Source of the DNA: Mikania micrantha
Taxonomy: Eukaryota > Streptophyta > Magnoliopsida > Asterales > Asteraceae
DNA: 64,000 nt
Direction: 5' to 3'
Assembly (NCBI GenBank): GCA_009363875.1
Contig: CM018692.1
Location: 89,804,137-89,868,136, forward strand
Shown: positions 1-11,435 of the stretch, one piece after another
Layout: every line of letters starts with the position of its first letter
How positions within the stretch are numbered: the stretch's first letter is position 1
Position numbers and translations under genes: made by a program
Notes under the pieces: generated by a model
Told to the model about the DNA's origin: nothing
The model's database searches: none
What the model saw: the letters and a program-made list of their open reading frames with translations, nothing else

Positions 1-1439
1 ACCTAGTTCTTCTGAATTTGGCAAATCATACAACATTTGTAAGGTTATTTCGTCATCAGAAGCAGTTGAAGACAAATTAAAAGACTCAAACAACTTATTG
101 TAATCGAAAATCCAATCTGGACCCTTCCCGTCTGGTATAGGTGTGTGTCGTTGAACATCCACATGATACCATAATTCCACAACACCCGTACGTTTATTAA
201 ACACACGTTTGTTAGGAAGACTATAACCAAGAAAGAAACCCTCTTCAATTTTAGAATTGAATTTTGAATCTTTCTTTAGCATTGTACAAGGAGCCCTAAA
301 AGGTTCCAAGTGTTCCAAATTGGCCTTTCGATTCTGAAGCAATTCATAACAAGTTTTTTTGTGTCCTTTGGCAATTAAGACTCTGTTAAAGGTAAAACAA
401 ACAGTAGCCACAACTTCACTCCAAATAGTAATAGGAAGTTTAGAATCAGCTAGCATTGTTCTCACATACTCAATCAAAGTCATGTTCTTTCGTTCAGCTA
501 CACCCTTCATCTGAGGCTCATAAGGTGCACTGAACTGCTGCTGAATGCCTTTGGAATTACAAAATTCTCCATTTGGTGATTCTTAAACTCAGTCCCATTA
601 TCAGATCGTACACGTCTCACCCTCAACTTATATAAAGTCTCCAACCTAGTTATCAACAACACAAAATTTTCATAAGTATCTGATTTATGCTTTAAAAACA
701 TAACCCATGAAAATCTTGAAAAGTCATCAGCCACAACAAAACAATAAGATTCACCACCTATACTTTTCACATTAATTGGTCCAAACAAATCCATGTCAAG
801 AAGTTCAAGTGGTATATCAATAGAAAGAATTTTCTTTGTTTTGTGAGACTTCCTTTTCTGTTTACCCATTTTACATGACACACACACATCTGGAAGTTTA
901 AAATGTTTAACAGGTACACCCTCAACTAAATGAATATGCACAAGATGATTCATTTTTCGAATATGAATATGTCCCATTCTCCTATGCCATGAACGTGTAT
1001 CCTGTTCAGCAGCTTTGGACACCAGACATGTTTCCACTTTATTTACTGTCTCCGCCTTTGCCATGTCAAGCACATAGAGATCCTTGCTTCGATTAGCTGT
1101 AATCAGTATCCACTCTTCAGAAATTTGAAATACTTGCTTGAGTACATAACACCCATCTTTGTCAAACACCACTTTGTAATCCTTGTCACAAATCTGCGAT
1201 ACACTCAACAAATTATTAGTTAAATCTTTACAAAAATTAACATTGTCAAACGAAACCTTTCCATTTGTCAAACTACCAATCCCTGTAATTTGACCTCCTT
1301 TATCTCCAGCAAAATTCACATAACTTCCTTTCACCAACTTGAAATCTCTTAACAAGTTCAATTCTCCAATCATATGGCGAGAACATCCACCATCAACAAT
1401 CCAACGATTGTTAATATGGCCCTTAGATGCAACCTGCAT
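1..1439 (-). pseudogene. copia protease / integrase (copy 1), partial
   Basis: The 310-codon open stretch 1439-507 starts just before the protease site WIVDGGCSRHM, where the usual Asp-Ser/Thr-Gly is Asp-Gly-Gly. It continues through the GAG-pre-integrase zinc region (H-x-H ... CVSCKMG) into the integrase core (LLDMDLFGP, then RVRSDNGTEF, the two catalytic Asp contexts). A frame change near 580-510 interrupts it. Codons on the minus strand from about 350 to 1, in another frame, still resemble the integrase C-terminus (GFFLGYSLPNKR). The window edge cuts it before RT. The altered protease triad and the frameshift argue against function. Confidence 0.85.
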
Positions 1440-4400
1440 AATAAATTAAAAGAAACTATCAGTTCTCAAAAGGGATGACCCCCACCATTTAGGCGTCGAG
1501 TCTCCAGGAATGGTCCCCTTCCAATCTTTTGTGTTGACCTGATTGAATAACCATCATCACTTGTGTCATCCTCTTTCTTTGAAAATTCATCACCTGATCT
1601 ATCTTTGAGTTTCCAAAATGATTTAGATTTGATAGGATGGTTTTAAAATAATCTTGATGAAAAATTTTCAAATGAATCATCATCAGTTCACAATCCTTTT
1701 TAACATTTCCTTAATTCTCAAAAAATCTTTTCTTTCGTTTGATTTCTTCTTTCACCCAAAAACAATCAGGATTGAATTTTCTAAGAACTCTCATCTTATC
1801 TTCACTAGGTCTATTTTTTCTAATGCTTCCACCTGAAATATTCACCCGACACTCCTCATCAGAACTCTTTCTAATTTTGTTGTTTGGACAATTAGCAGAA
1901 ATATGTCCTTTACCACAACAAGTAAAACACTTTCGTGTTTCTCTTGGTGAAGAAGTCTTAAAACTGCTACAATCACTTGAACTGAATTCCACATTGCAAC
2001 TTGCAGCCAAATGACCCATATTACCACATCGGTAACATTTTCTATCCTTAATATGAATTTTTGGTGTGGGTTCATCATAAAAACTTGATGAACTGAAAGG
2101 TCATGAAACAACCTTTGAAGATGAGATTTTGTTTCTCAAACCAGTTGAACTTGTCTTTGAATTATCCATTTGTTTTTGAAAATTCTTTGATATAACCTTG
2201 TGCCCAACCCCAAAATTGTCAAAGAAAAAATCCACCTTTTCAACTTTCTTTGAAATCACGTTTTTCTTTTGAAAATTTCCACTAGACTCTCCTTGATGTG
2301 TATTAGATGATCTAACATACACAATCGGTTTAAGAGTAGTGGTTGGTTTGGTTTTAATCACTGGTTTGGAAACCTGAGCGGTTTTAGGCACCATTTTCTC
2401 AACTTGTTTAATCTCATATTTTAACTGCTAAAATTCAAAACTCTTTTCCACAACGTTTTTTCCCTTGTAACCATTTTGTCTCAAAATGTCAGAAGAATAT
2501 TCTGATTCAGTGATATCTGCAATGATTGGAGCATCACTGTCAAATGACACCTTTTCATCAGAAGATGAGACTCCAGCATGTGTAACAACATTTTCAGACT
2601 AGGTTTCATTCAAAGAAACTGGATGAACTTCCAAATTAGGATCAATTTGTGGTCTACGAACATAGCTTGAAGGAGGTGGTACAGCATGAAATCCCAAGCC
2701 AGTAGTATAATTCGATGATCTTTGCATAGCAGCAATGTAATCGATAACATACTTAGAATTCTGATAATTCTCTAGCTTGCTTTTATTCATTTTTACTTTT
2801 GCTCTGGCTGCTAATAGTTCAACTTTCAACTTTTGTACTGACTCGAGATGCACAGAAACTGCATGATTGTTTTGCAAAACTTTAATTTTTAATTCTTCAT
2901 ATTCTTTTCCCAAATCAATGATCTTTTTATCAAAACCTTTCTCTCTTGAAACCAACTTTTTTTAGCATCAGTGTACTCGATTAGTTCAGCAGTCAATTGA
3001 GCATTCATTTCCTTCAACTTTTCAATGACCTCTAAAAGATAATTATTTACCTCCTCAGCCTTTTCTTTGCCCTTGCTTGCTTCTTCATCCATAGAAGCCA
3101 TAAACACGCCCATTAAATCATCATATTGTTTTCCCCAGTCATATCCTTCGTCTGCTTGACTGACTAAAGCTTTTGTTGATTCTTCAGGCTTCTCCTTTTT
3201 TTTGATAAGCTTCTTTTGGCTTGAAAAGGTTCAAGTTTCCTTGCTTCTTTGGATTTTTACATTCTCGAGCAAAATGACCCAACTCACCACAAATGTAACA
3301 TGGTGCGGCCTTTGGATTGAATCCAAACTTTGTATTCCTATCAAAAGTAAACTTTTTTCCTGTTTTCTTCTCATATCTGTAAATTCTTTTTATTGCACTA
3401 GCCAAAGCCCACTGAGTATCAATCAATTCCATCTCATCATCATCTATCTGCTCATAATCTTCAAAAGTAAGATTGGAATTTCCTATTCTTCCAGCTATCT
3501 ATTCATCATAGGCACTAACAACACATGACAATATCGACATATGATCTCTGACAGCCTCCACAGACGCCTTTCCCAGATTAGTTGTATTCAATTGAATTGG
3601 AGTAGATGAAGAATCAGACTTTTTCTCATTCCCAGAATAAGATGAACTTGAGCTAGTAGATTCAGATGGTACAGAAGTACTCTCAGTAGTACTTGAAACA
3701 GAAGTTGTTGTATTTTTGCAGATGAAACAGGAGGTGTAACCGCAGATGCACCATAAAGTGAAGGATCCTGTGTTACATTAACTCTTCTAGCTTTTCTTTT
3801 GTCTTTCATTTCCTATTCTTCTAACTTTTGAATAAATTCAACCAGTGTCATTCCAGGAAGATTTTCTCTCAAAATCAATACCAACGAATTCCATCTTTCT
3901 GGCGAAGCATCTGCAAAACAATCTATTTTCTCTTCTTCAGAATACTCAATTCCACACTTACGAACTTCCGTCAACAAATGTCTATATCTTGTTATCAAAG
4001 CATCAAGACTCTCATTTCAATATAATTGAAATTCTCAAACTCTTTTCGCAAATCAGTAGCTTTCATTTTCTTGAGTTTGGTGTTTCCCTCAACTCTTGCC
4101 TTTAAAGCATTCCATAAACCATATGATGTTTTATGTTTATCAAATTGATGAAGAATTTGATTAGGAATAGCTTGACTTAACATCCAGTATGCTTTCTTTT
4201 CAGAATCATATTTCTTTCTTTGTTCAACATCCAATCAATCAAGAGTTTGATCCAGATCTGTTCGAACCGCCTTTGGTCGTTCATATGGTGATAAGATTCT
4301 TTCCCAAAGATTTGTCTCAGTACCATTAAGATGAGTCTAAAACGAACCTTTCCAGTTTTCATAATCAGTCAAATCAAGTAATTTTGGTACTTTGTTTATG

Positions 4401-4480
4401 CTTCCCGACTCAGTTTCACTAATCAAAATACTCTGAATCTTATAATTTTTATTAGCAACTGCTGCAAACTTATCCTCCAT
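1440..4480 (-). pseudogene. copia gag (copy 1), frameshifted
   Basis: Gag is the capsid/nucleocapsid polyprotein. The start at 4480 begins MEDKFAAVANKNYK, and a stop or shift follows near 4340. The UBN2-like capsid region continues in pieces at 4234-3995 and 3998-3813. A first CCHC knuckle (CYICGELGHFAREC) lies near 3300, a Lys/Glu-rich coiled coil spans about 3110-2600, and two more knuckles sit near 2030-1990 (CYRCGNMGHLAASC) and 1930-1870 (CFTCCGKGHISANC). Three knuckles exceed the usual one or two. At least five frame breaks make it non-functional. The zinc knuckles would bind element RNA if it were intact. Confidence 0.8.
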
Positions 4481-4790
4481 GATTACAACTTTTTATCAGC
4501 GAACCACTTCATTGTTGATAATCTCACGAACCTAAGATTTCGAAGATCCTCCTTCAAACCTTGAACTCACGAACTGTAGATTGCTTTAGATCGATCATTG
4601 GAATTCTATTAACAATTCAATATATGTGGAATCTAGATTAAATCTATCTGAATCAAAGATATACAATCATTATTATAAACATCATGTTCATTGATAACAA
4701 AAACTGATTACAAGAACATGAACTAAGAACAAACAGTTCTTTACAATCACACTGATCTAACACAGGTTCTCTCCCTTTCTAGTTCTGTCA
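4481..4790 (-). other. Leader and probable short LTR of copia copy 1
   Basis: This AT-rich stretch upstream of the gag ATG ends on the plus strand in ...CTGTCA, exactly where homology to copia copy 2 begins. It is therefore the expected place of the 5' LTR (minus strand start TGACAGAAC) and leader. No clear tRNA primer site was found, so the LTR/leader boundary is unresolved. Confidence 0.45.
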
Positions 4791-5091
4791 CCCATTTTAC
4801 ATGACACACACACATCCGGAAGTTTAAAATGTTTAACAGGTACACCCTCAAAAAAATGATTATGCACAAGATGATTCATTTTCCGAATATGAACATGTCC
4901 CATTCTCCTGTACCATGAACGTGTATCCTGTTCAGTAGGTATGGACACCAGACATGTTTCCACTTTATTTACTGTCTCTGCCTTTGCCATGTCAAGCACA
5001 TAGAGATCCTTGCTCTGATCAGCTGTGATCAGTATCCACTCTTCAGAAATTTGAAATCCTTGCTTGAGTACATAACACCTATATTTGTCAA
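4791..5091 (-). pseudogene. copia copy 2, GAG-pre-integrase fragment
   Basis: The encoded peptide (DMAKAETVNKVETCLVS ... RSWYRRMGHVHIRKM ... CVSCKMG) matches positions 1070-860 of copy 1 closely. It is bounded on the left by copy 1, which probably inserted here, and on the right by the solo LTR at 5092. The same gene resumes at 8398. Confidence 0.85.
5087..5091. repeat. Left target-site duplication GTCAA
   Basis: These five bases of copia sequence are repeated at 8393-8397 on the other side of the inserted LTR. Together they rebuild the uninterrupted copia sequence seen at 1158-1175 in copy 1. Confidence 0.9.
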
Positions 5092-5376
5092 TGTAACATC
5101 ACTGTATTTCAGGTTGTCCGTACATGTGTACGACTGTACTGTTACGAACTGACATGATAATTATTTATGATAATAAATTATTGGATGTTATTACTGATAT
5201 TGGTATACATATTGAGAACATATTATTATATGCATAAACCATGGGAAGTTTAGTTGAAACCCAACTAAACAGAACCAGAGAGTTTATCGCAGCTGAATTC
5301 ACGAATTTATGGATTGTGGTTTGGAATGGAAATGAATTAGGAGTTTGTTATCATTGGAATGCTAAACATAGTCAAG

Positions 5377-5488
5377 GACACATGGTCATGGTTTATCTAA
5401 ATAGCGGTGGGACAGTATTGGGGAGGTTGCGACCTACCCCTGCATATGCCCTATACATATGCATATTTCGGTCTATCATGGATGTGTC
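5377..5488 (+). promoter_or_regulatory. Stem-enclosed TATA-like module (M1) in E1
   Basis: The core GCGGTGGGAC...CATATGCCCTATACATATGCAT is enclosed by GACACAT (5377-5383) and ATGTGTC (5482-5488), with a further CATGGT/ATCATG pairing inside. It matches modules in other LTRs although the flanks differ. Here it sits only 285 bp from the LTR start. Confidence 0.5.
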
Positions 5489-5637
5489 AGTGATATGGTT
5501 TAGTGGGTTTTGGATTGGGATTTATAATATTAAATTTAATAAAATAATGAACGTGTTATCGAAAATAATTACGCGATAGTGAGGTTACGAACATAAATTA
5601 AATGCGAATATTAATTCAGAAATATTAACTTAATAAT

Positions 5638-5665
5638 GTATTCGCGTGACGATCTTTATGAATAC
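5638..5665 (+). other. GTGACGAT-loop hairpin in E1 (weak stem)
   Basis: GTATTC (5638-5643) and GAATAC (5660-5665) enclose GC plus the loop GTGACGAT (5646-5653) plus CTTTAT. The loop is exact, but the left arm seems shortened compared with other copies. Confidence 0.45.
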
Positions 5666-7479
5666 GTACGTAAGTAACGCGTTTCGACGAGATAACGAAA
5701 TAATATCTGACGATATTAAATTAATAAATAAGTAATTAATAACATTTATTAGGAATCACAACCTAAAACAAAACCGAATGTATAGTTTCATTTAAATAAT
5801 TAATTTAACGTAAGAAAACGAAGGCATTTTATTCAAACGATTTTATTTAAAATTCTTTTATTTAAAACGAAATTTATTTATTTAAATGATTCATGTTTTT
5901 CAAGGGTTTTACGACAAAAACCGAACACATAATTAGTTTAACGCAGAATAAACGAGACCGAGCAACCGGGAAAGACCCTGGGTATAAGAGGGAGTAACCT
6001 CTTCTTCTTCTTCATTCTTTCAAGAACTCTCTCTCACTAAACCACCAAATCCGCCACTTTCTCTATCTAAGAACTTCTCTCTAACAGAACTTCTTCATTT
6101 CTCAACCAATTCACGAGATTCTTGGCCCTACACGACCGCACAATCAAGTAGATCGTGAACCCACGAAGGAATACTACATTTGGGTGGCATTTACAGTTAA
6201 ATCTGAAGCATTATCTTCGGTTTTTGTTAAAAATACATGGATACATGAACTGCCATCTTGTAACCGAATTTAAGGTTTTTAAAACATGTTAATCGAACAA
6301 GTATAAGCGTGGAAAGCCAAGAAATGAATCTGTAACAGGTAGGGGTTTGAAGAAGAAGAAGATGAACAGTGAGGAGGGCTAGTTCGTGGATGGTGCTGCC
6401 ATGGCCGAACTTTTCCTAGCCGCTGAACCCTAAAAAGGGTGGCGAACCTTCCCCCTCTCGATTGGCCGAACCTCATGAGGACCGAACCCTCCATTGTGGC
6501 CTGTGAACATGCATTTTAGCCGACTTTTCTAACTCATGAACCTCATGGACATGGACGAACCTGTGAACACCAACAAACCCTAGGGACCGAACCTAGCTAG
6601 ACCTTTGGCCGAACCATCCTTCCTGCGAACCTCACTAGTGCAGCGAACCTAGGTTAAGGCCACCGAACCTTTCTTCTCTTTTGGCCAAACCCTAAGGATT
6701 TGGAACCATGGGCAGCAAACCTATGGGGGATAAGCGAACCTATAGATGTTAAGCCCAAACTTTTTCAAATTAGGGTTAAACAAAAAGGGGTGGGAACTAA
6801 ATATACTTATGCATGCATGGACACTTGGGATACCACTTTTTATAATATATATCAACTCTAAATTATGAGCTTACATGGCTTGAATATTTTTAAAAGGATA
6901 ACTTAGATATGATTTCATTAAATTTCGAGTAAACTTCATGATCTAGAAAATGGTGATGGAGTTGAGTAACCATGTATGCATGTATTTTGGGGGTGTTTGA
7001 ATAAAGAAAATATACTTTGTTAACATACATAGCTATGAGGAGTACACGCACAAGTTCACCATTAAATATCCTCATTTGATAATTAGAATTTATAAGTTTA
7101 AATTACGTTTTATGATGATCGTTCATTAAGAATTTAGTGTTACAACTTAACTTAGATTAAATACACTAAGTTAATGTAACACCTAATGAATAAAGGTAAA
7201 CACTTATGAATAATTGATTTATGTGAAACACATATATTTATAAACACTAAAAAACATATACATGTTGATTGGGTTGTTTTGATTTCTCTTACGCGAGCGC
7301 GCACACTACAAGAACACTGAATCTAAGGACTCAGGTGAGTTCTCATATCCTCCTTTTAAATCATTTTGTTTTAAACTCGGAGATGAAACATGTATACCAG
7401 TTTATGAATTATTTTGATTACACATGGACAACAAGTGTTATTGTTATGATAATCATATTATCGGATTATCATAATTCAA

Positions 7480-7835
7480 TGGGTTGTTGTTGTTGACTTC
7501 GGTCACCCACAATGATTGCATGTATTGTCACTATTCCGTGGATCGTTGTTGTTGACTACGGTCATCTACAATGATTGCATGTATTGTCACTATTCCGTGG
7601 GTCGTTGTTGTTGACTTCAGTCATCTACAATGATTGCATGTATTGTAACTATTCCGTGGGTTGTTGTTGTTGACTTCAGTCATCTACAATGATTGCATGT
7701 ATTGTCACTATTCCATGGATCGTTGTGTTTAACTTCCGTTATCCGCAATGATTGCATGTATTTTCACGTGGATTGCCACAACTCCGTGTGTCGTTGTCAT
7801 TGACCTTGGTCATTTACAATGATGCATGTATTGTC
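7480..7835 (+). repeat. Tandem repeat, about 60-bp period, 5-6 degenerate copies
   Basis: Units contain GTTGTTGACTTCGGTCA followed by ACAATGATTGCATGTATTG and TCACTATTCCGTGG. They begin near 7483, 7543, 7602, 7661, 7721 and 7790, with increasing divergence at the right. A related shorter-period array occurs at 45620-45850 in another LTR. Confidence 0.8.
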
Positions 7836-8392
7836 ACTGGTACTAATTGAAAATATTGATGATTGAGATTGGTTGAATGTATATGTGATTGATTATCTAT
7901 GATTATGTGAAATATGTGATTGTGTGTTTGCGATTGTGTGTTGGCTTATGTGTTGGATTATCACGCAGGTGTTCATGTGGATTTTCTCAGAAAACTATGA
8001 ACTTTTATAATCATTTTGTAAAACCTTTTTAAATATCAAAACCTATGATTACTTACCAACTACTTTGTAGTTGACACTTGATTTTCTACATGTTTCAGGG
8101 AACGAGGATAAGTAGGTAGGGCAGGATAGCTCTACATTCTTTTGGACAATCATCACTTAAGGTCTCGGACTTAGCTAATATTAACTGGATTACTGAAGAC
8201 TAGTATTTAGTTAATTTAGCTAATCTTTTTTGTAATTGATTGTAATTAAATCATGATGAACATGATTTTTGTGTAAACAATTATTTGATTTGATTGATAT
8301 GTGATGATTTAATTAGATGCCCACGAGCTTATGAACAATCTAGACATCCCTCGTGGCATCTCGACGTTTCCGCCATCGGTCGGGGTGTTACA

Positions 8393-8397
8393 GTCAA
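8393..8397. repeat. Right target-site duplication GTCAA
   Basis: This is the direct partner of 5087-5091. Copia homology continues immediately to the right. Confidence 0.9.
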
Positions 8398-11038
8398 ACA
8401 CCACTTTGTAATCCTTGTCACAAATCTGCGAAACACTCAACAAATTAATAGTTAATTCTTTACAAAAATTAACATTGTCAAACGAAACCTTTCCATTTGT
8501 CAAACTACCAATCCCTGTAATTTGACCTCCTTTATCTCCAGCAAAATTCACATAACTTCCTTTCACCAACTTGAAATCTCTTAACAAGTTCAATTCTCCA
8601 GTCATATGACAAGAACATCCACCCTCAACAATCTAACGATTGTTAATATGGCCCTTGGATGCAACCTGCACAATAAATTAAAAGAAATTGTCAATTCTCA
8701 AAAGGGATGACCCCGCCATTTAGGCATCGAGTCTCCCGGAATGGACCCCTTCCAGTCTTTTGTGTTGACCTGATTGAATAACCATCATCACTTGTGTCAT
8801 CCTCTTTCTTTGAAAATTCATCACCTGACCTATCTTTGAGTTTCCAAAATGATTTATATTTGATAGGCTGGTTTGAAAATGATCTTGATGAAAAAATTTC
8901 AAGTGAATCATCATCAGATGAAGTCACAATTTTCACAATCCTTTTAACATTTCTTTTATTCTCAAAAAATCTTTTCTCTTGTTTGATTTCTTCTTTCACA
9001 CAAAAACAATCAGGATTGAATTTTCTAAGAACTCTCATCTCATCTTCACTAGGTCTATTTTTTCTAAAGCTTCCACCTGAAACATTCACCTGAAACTCCT
9101 CATCAGAACTCTTTAAGATTTTGTTATTTGGACAATTAGCATAAATATGTCCTTTACCACAACAAGTAAAACACTTTCGTGTTTCTCTTGGTGAAAAAGA
9201 CTTAAAACTGCTACAATCACTTGAACTGATTTCCACTTTGCAGTTTGCAACCAAATGACCCTTATTACCTCATTGGTAACATTTTATATCCATAATATGA
9301 ATTTTTGGCGTGGGTTCATCGGAAAAACTTGATGAACTGAAAGGTCTTGAAACAACCTTTGAAGATGAGATTTTGTTTCTCAAATCAGTTGAACTTGTCT
9401 TTGAATTATTCATTTGTTTTTGAAAATTCTTTGATTTAACCTTGTGCCCATCCCCAAAATGTCAACGAAAAAATCCTCCTTTTCAACTTTCTTAGAAATC
9501 ACATTTTTCGTTTGAAAATTTCTACTAGACTTTCCTTGATGTGTATTAGAAGATCTCACATACACAATCGGTTTAAGAGTAGTGGTTGGTTTGGTTTTAA
9601 TCACTGGTTTGGAAACCTGAGTGGTTTTAGGCACCATTCTCTCAACTTATTTAATCTCATATGTTAACAGCTGAGATTCAAAACTCTTTTTCACAACACT
9701 TTTTCCCTTGTAACCATTTTGTCTCAAAATATCAGAATAATATTCTGATTCAGTGATATCTTCAATGATTGAAGCATCACTATCAAGGGACACCTTTTAA
9801 TCAGAAGATGAGACTCCAGCATGTGTAACAACATTTTCAGACTCAGTTTCATTAAAAGAAACTGGATGAACTTCCAAATTAGGATCAATTTGTGGTCTAG
9901 GAACACAGCTTGAAGGAGGGGGTACAGCATGAAACCCCAAGCCAGTAGTATCATTCGATGATCTTTGCATAGCAGCAAAGTAATCGATAACATACTAAGA
10001 ATTCTGATAATTCTCTAGCTTACTTTTATTCATTTCTGCTTCTGCTCTAGCTATAGACAGTTCAACTTTCAACTTTTGTACTGACACGAGATGCATAGAA
10101 ACTGCATGATTTTTTTGCAAAACTTTAATTTTTAATTCTTCATTTTCTTTTCCCAAATCAATTATCTTTTTATCAAAACCTTTCTATCTTGAAACCAACT
10201 TTTTGTTAGATTCAGTTCACTCGATCAATTTAGTAGTCAATTGAGCATTCATTTCCTTCAACTATTCAATGACCTCTAAAAGATAATTATTTACCTCCTC
10301 AGCCTTTTCTTTGCCCTTGCTTGCTTCCTCATCTATAGAAGCCATAAACGCGCCTATTAAATCATCATATTCTTTTCCCCTGTCATATCCTTCTCTTGAA
10401 ACCAACTTTTTGTTAGATTCAGTTCACTCGATCAATTTAGTAGTCAATTGAGCATTCATTTCCTTCAACTATTCAATGACCTCTAAAAGATAATTATTTA
10501 CCTCCTCAGCCTTTTCTTTGCCCTTGTTTGCTTCCTCATCTATAGAAGCCATAAACGAGCCCATTAAATCATCATATTGTTTTCCCCTGTCATATCCTTC
10601 GTCTGCTTGACTAACTAAAGCTTTTGTTGATTTTTCATGCTTCTCCTTTTTCTTTTGATAAGCTTCTTTTGGCTTGAAAGGATTCAAGTTTCCTTGCTTC
10701 TTTGGATTTTTCCATTCATGAGCAAAATGACCCAACTAACCACAATTGTAACATTGTGTGGCCTTTGGATTGAATCCAAACTTTGTATTCCTATCAAAAG
10801 TAAACTTCTTTCCTATTTTCTTCTCATATCTGTTAATTATTCTTATTGCACTAGCGAAAGCCCACTGATTATCAATCAATTCCATCTCATCATCATCTAT
10901 CTGCTCATAATCTTCAAAAGTACTATTGGAATTTCCTATTCTTCCAGCTATCTGTTCATCATAGCCACTAACAACACATGACAATATCGACATATGATCT
11001 CTGACAGCCTCCATAGACACCTTTCCCAGATTAGTTGT
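8398..11038 (-). pseudogene. copia copy 2, gag to protease, interrupted
   Basis: It is collinear with 1160-3580 of copy 1 on the minus strand: pre-integrase/protease region (8605-8398), knuckle CFTCCGKGHIYANC near 9180, coiled-coil region (9990-9650) and upstream knuckle near 10750. The upstream knuckle has a stop and its last Cys is Trp (HEW). The middle knuckle also contains a stop near 9270. An internal 207-bp duplication is present. The gag start is missing because the gypsy LTR at 11039 cuts the copy. It is non-functional, and less intact than copy 1. Confidence 0.85.
10188..10601 (-). repeat. In-frame 207-bp tandem duplication in copia gag
   Basis: 10188-10394 and 10395-10601 are near-identical direct copies, with landmarks CTTGAAACCAACTTTTTG at 10188 and 10395. 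The period of 207 is 69 codons, so frame is kept. Copy 1 has a single copy of this region (about 2940-3150). Confidence 0.9.
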
Positions 11039-11227
11039 TGTAACATTTGTACATTTAGTCATGGTAGTCATAAACATTGATTGAACAATGTGTATTCCTA
11101 TTCAGTATGTCAATGTGATTCATGTGTTCATGTTTGTGTTTGTGTGCTACAGGATCTAATTTAATTAGGAACAAGTATATATATATTATTTATTTACAGT
11201 CGATTACGCTAGGCAAGAACTGTATTG

Positions 11228-11319
11228 TATTATATCGAAAAAATTGTGGGCAGGCGGCTGATAAGGCAGGTAGCTGGACTTTACGTATGCCCTATACATA
11301 TACTGAGTTCGGTGTAATA
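11228..11319 (+). promoter_or_regulatory. M1 module in E5
   Basis: TATTATATCGAA (11228-11239) pairs over 12 bp with TTCGGTGTAATA (11308-11319), using two U-G pairs. The enclosed core has GTGGGCAGGCGGCTG and ACGTATGCCCTATACATA. Confidence 0.55.
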
Positions 11320-11401
11320 GGATAGTGTTAGTGCGTAGTGTTATGACGAATATTATGACAAACAAATCAAATAAACAAATCGTAATGTGTAAGCAAGACT
11401 G

Positions 11402-11435
11402 AGTATTATTATGGGTGACGATTCGTAATAATATT
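11402..11435 (+). other. GTGACGAT-loop hairpin in E5
   Basis: ATTATTATGG (11405-11414) pairs with TCGTAATAAT (11423-11432) around the exact loop GTGACGAT (11415-11422). Three more pairs extend it outward. Two G-U pairs form only in the sense strand. Confidence 0.6.

Larger units (their letters stand above)
1..4480 (-). mobile_element. Ty1/copia retrotransposon copy 1 (Sirevirus-like), truncated by window edge
   Basis: Reading the minus strand from an ATG at 4480, the order is gag (UBN2-type domain, coiled coil, three CCHC knuckles), protease, GAG-pre-integrase and integrase, which is the Ty1/copia order. The long gag with a coiled coil and several knuckles fits Sireviruses; that lineage call is inference. 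Frames are broken by many stops and shifts, so the copy is dead. Integrase runs off the left edge, so RT and RNase H are not seen. A second copy of the same family lies at 4791-5091 plus 8393-11038. Confidence 0.85.
5092..8392 (+). mobile_element. Solo gypsy-type LTR, 3301 bp (E1)
   Basis: It begins TGTAACATCACTG and ends GGGGTGTTACA, with TG...CA termini inside short inverted repeats, and is flanked by GTCAA on both sides. No primer site, coding sequence or second LTR is present, so it is a solo LTR left by recombination between the two LTRs of one element. It contains a TATA-like TATAA at 5983 followed by a CT-rich leader, repeated CCGAACCT motifs at 6400-6700, a donor-like CAG/GTGAGT at 7335, a 60-bp tandem repeat at 7480-7835, and the GTTGAC hairpin plus TTTCAGG at 8057-8099. 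Open frames inside it are chance. Confidence 0.88.

Noticed and set aside
45..248. 67-codon minus-strand frame
   Set aside because: Shadow frame. The neighbouring frame reads as copia integrase C-terminus.
5241..5579. 112-codon plus-strand frame starting MGSLVETQLN
   Set aside because: Lies in the U3 part of the solo LTR across the M1 module; no homologous open frame in other LTRs.
7480..7835. CRISPR-like array
   Set aside because: Degenerate contiguous tandem repeats without unique spacers, in a plant LTR.
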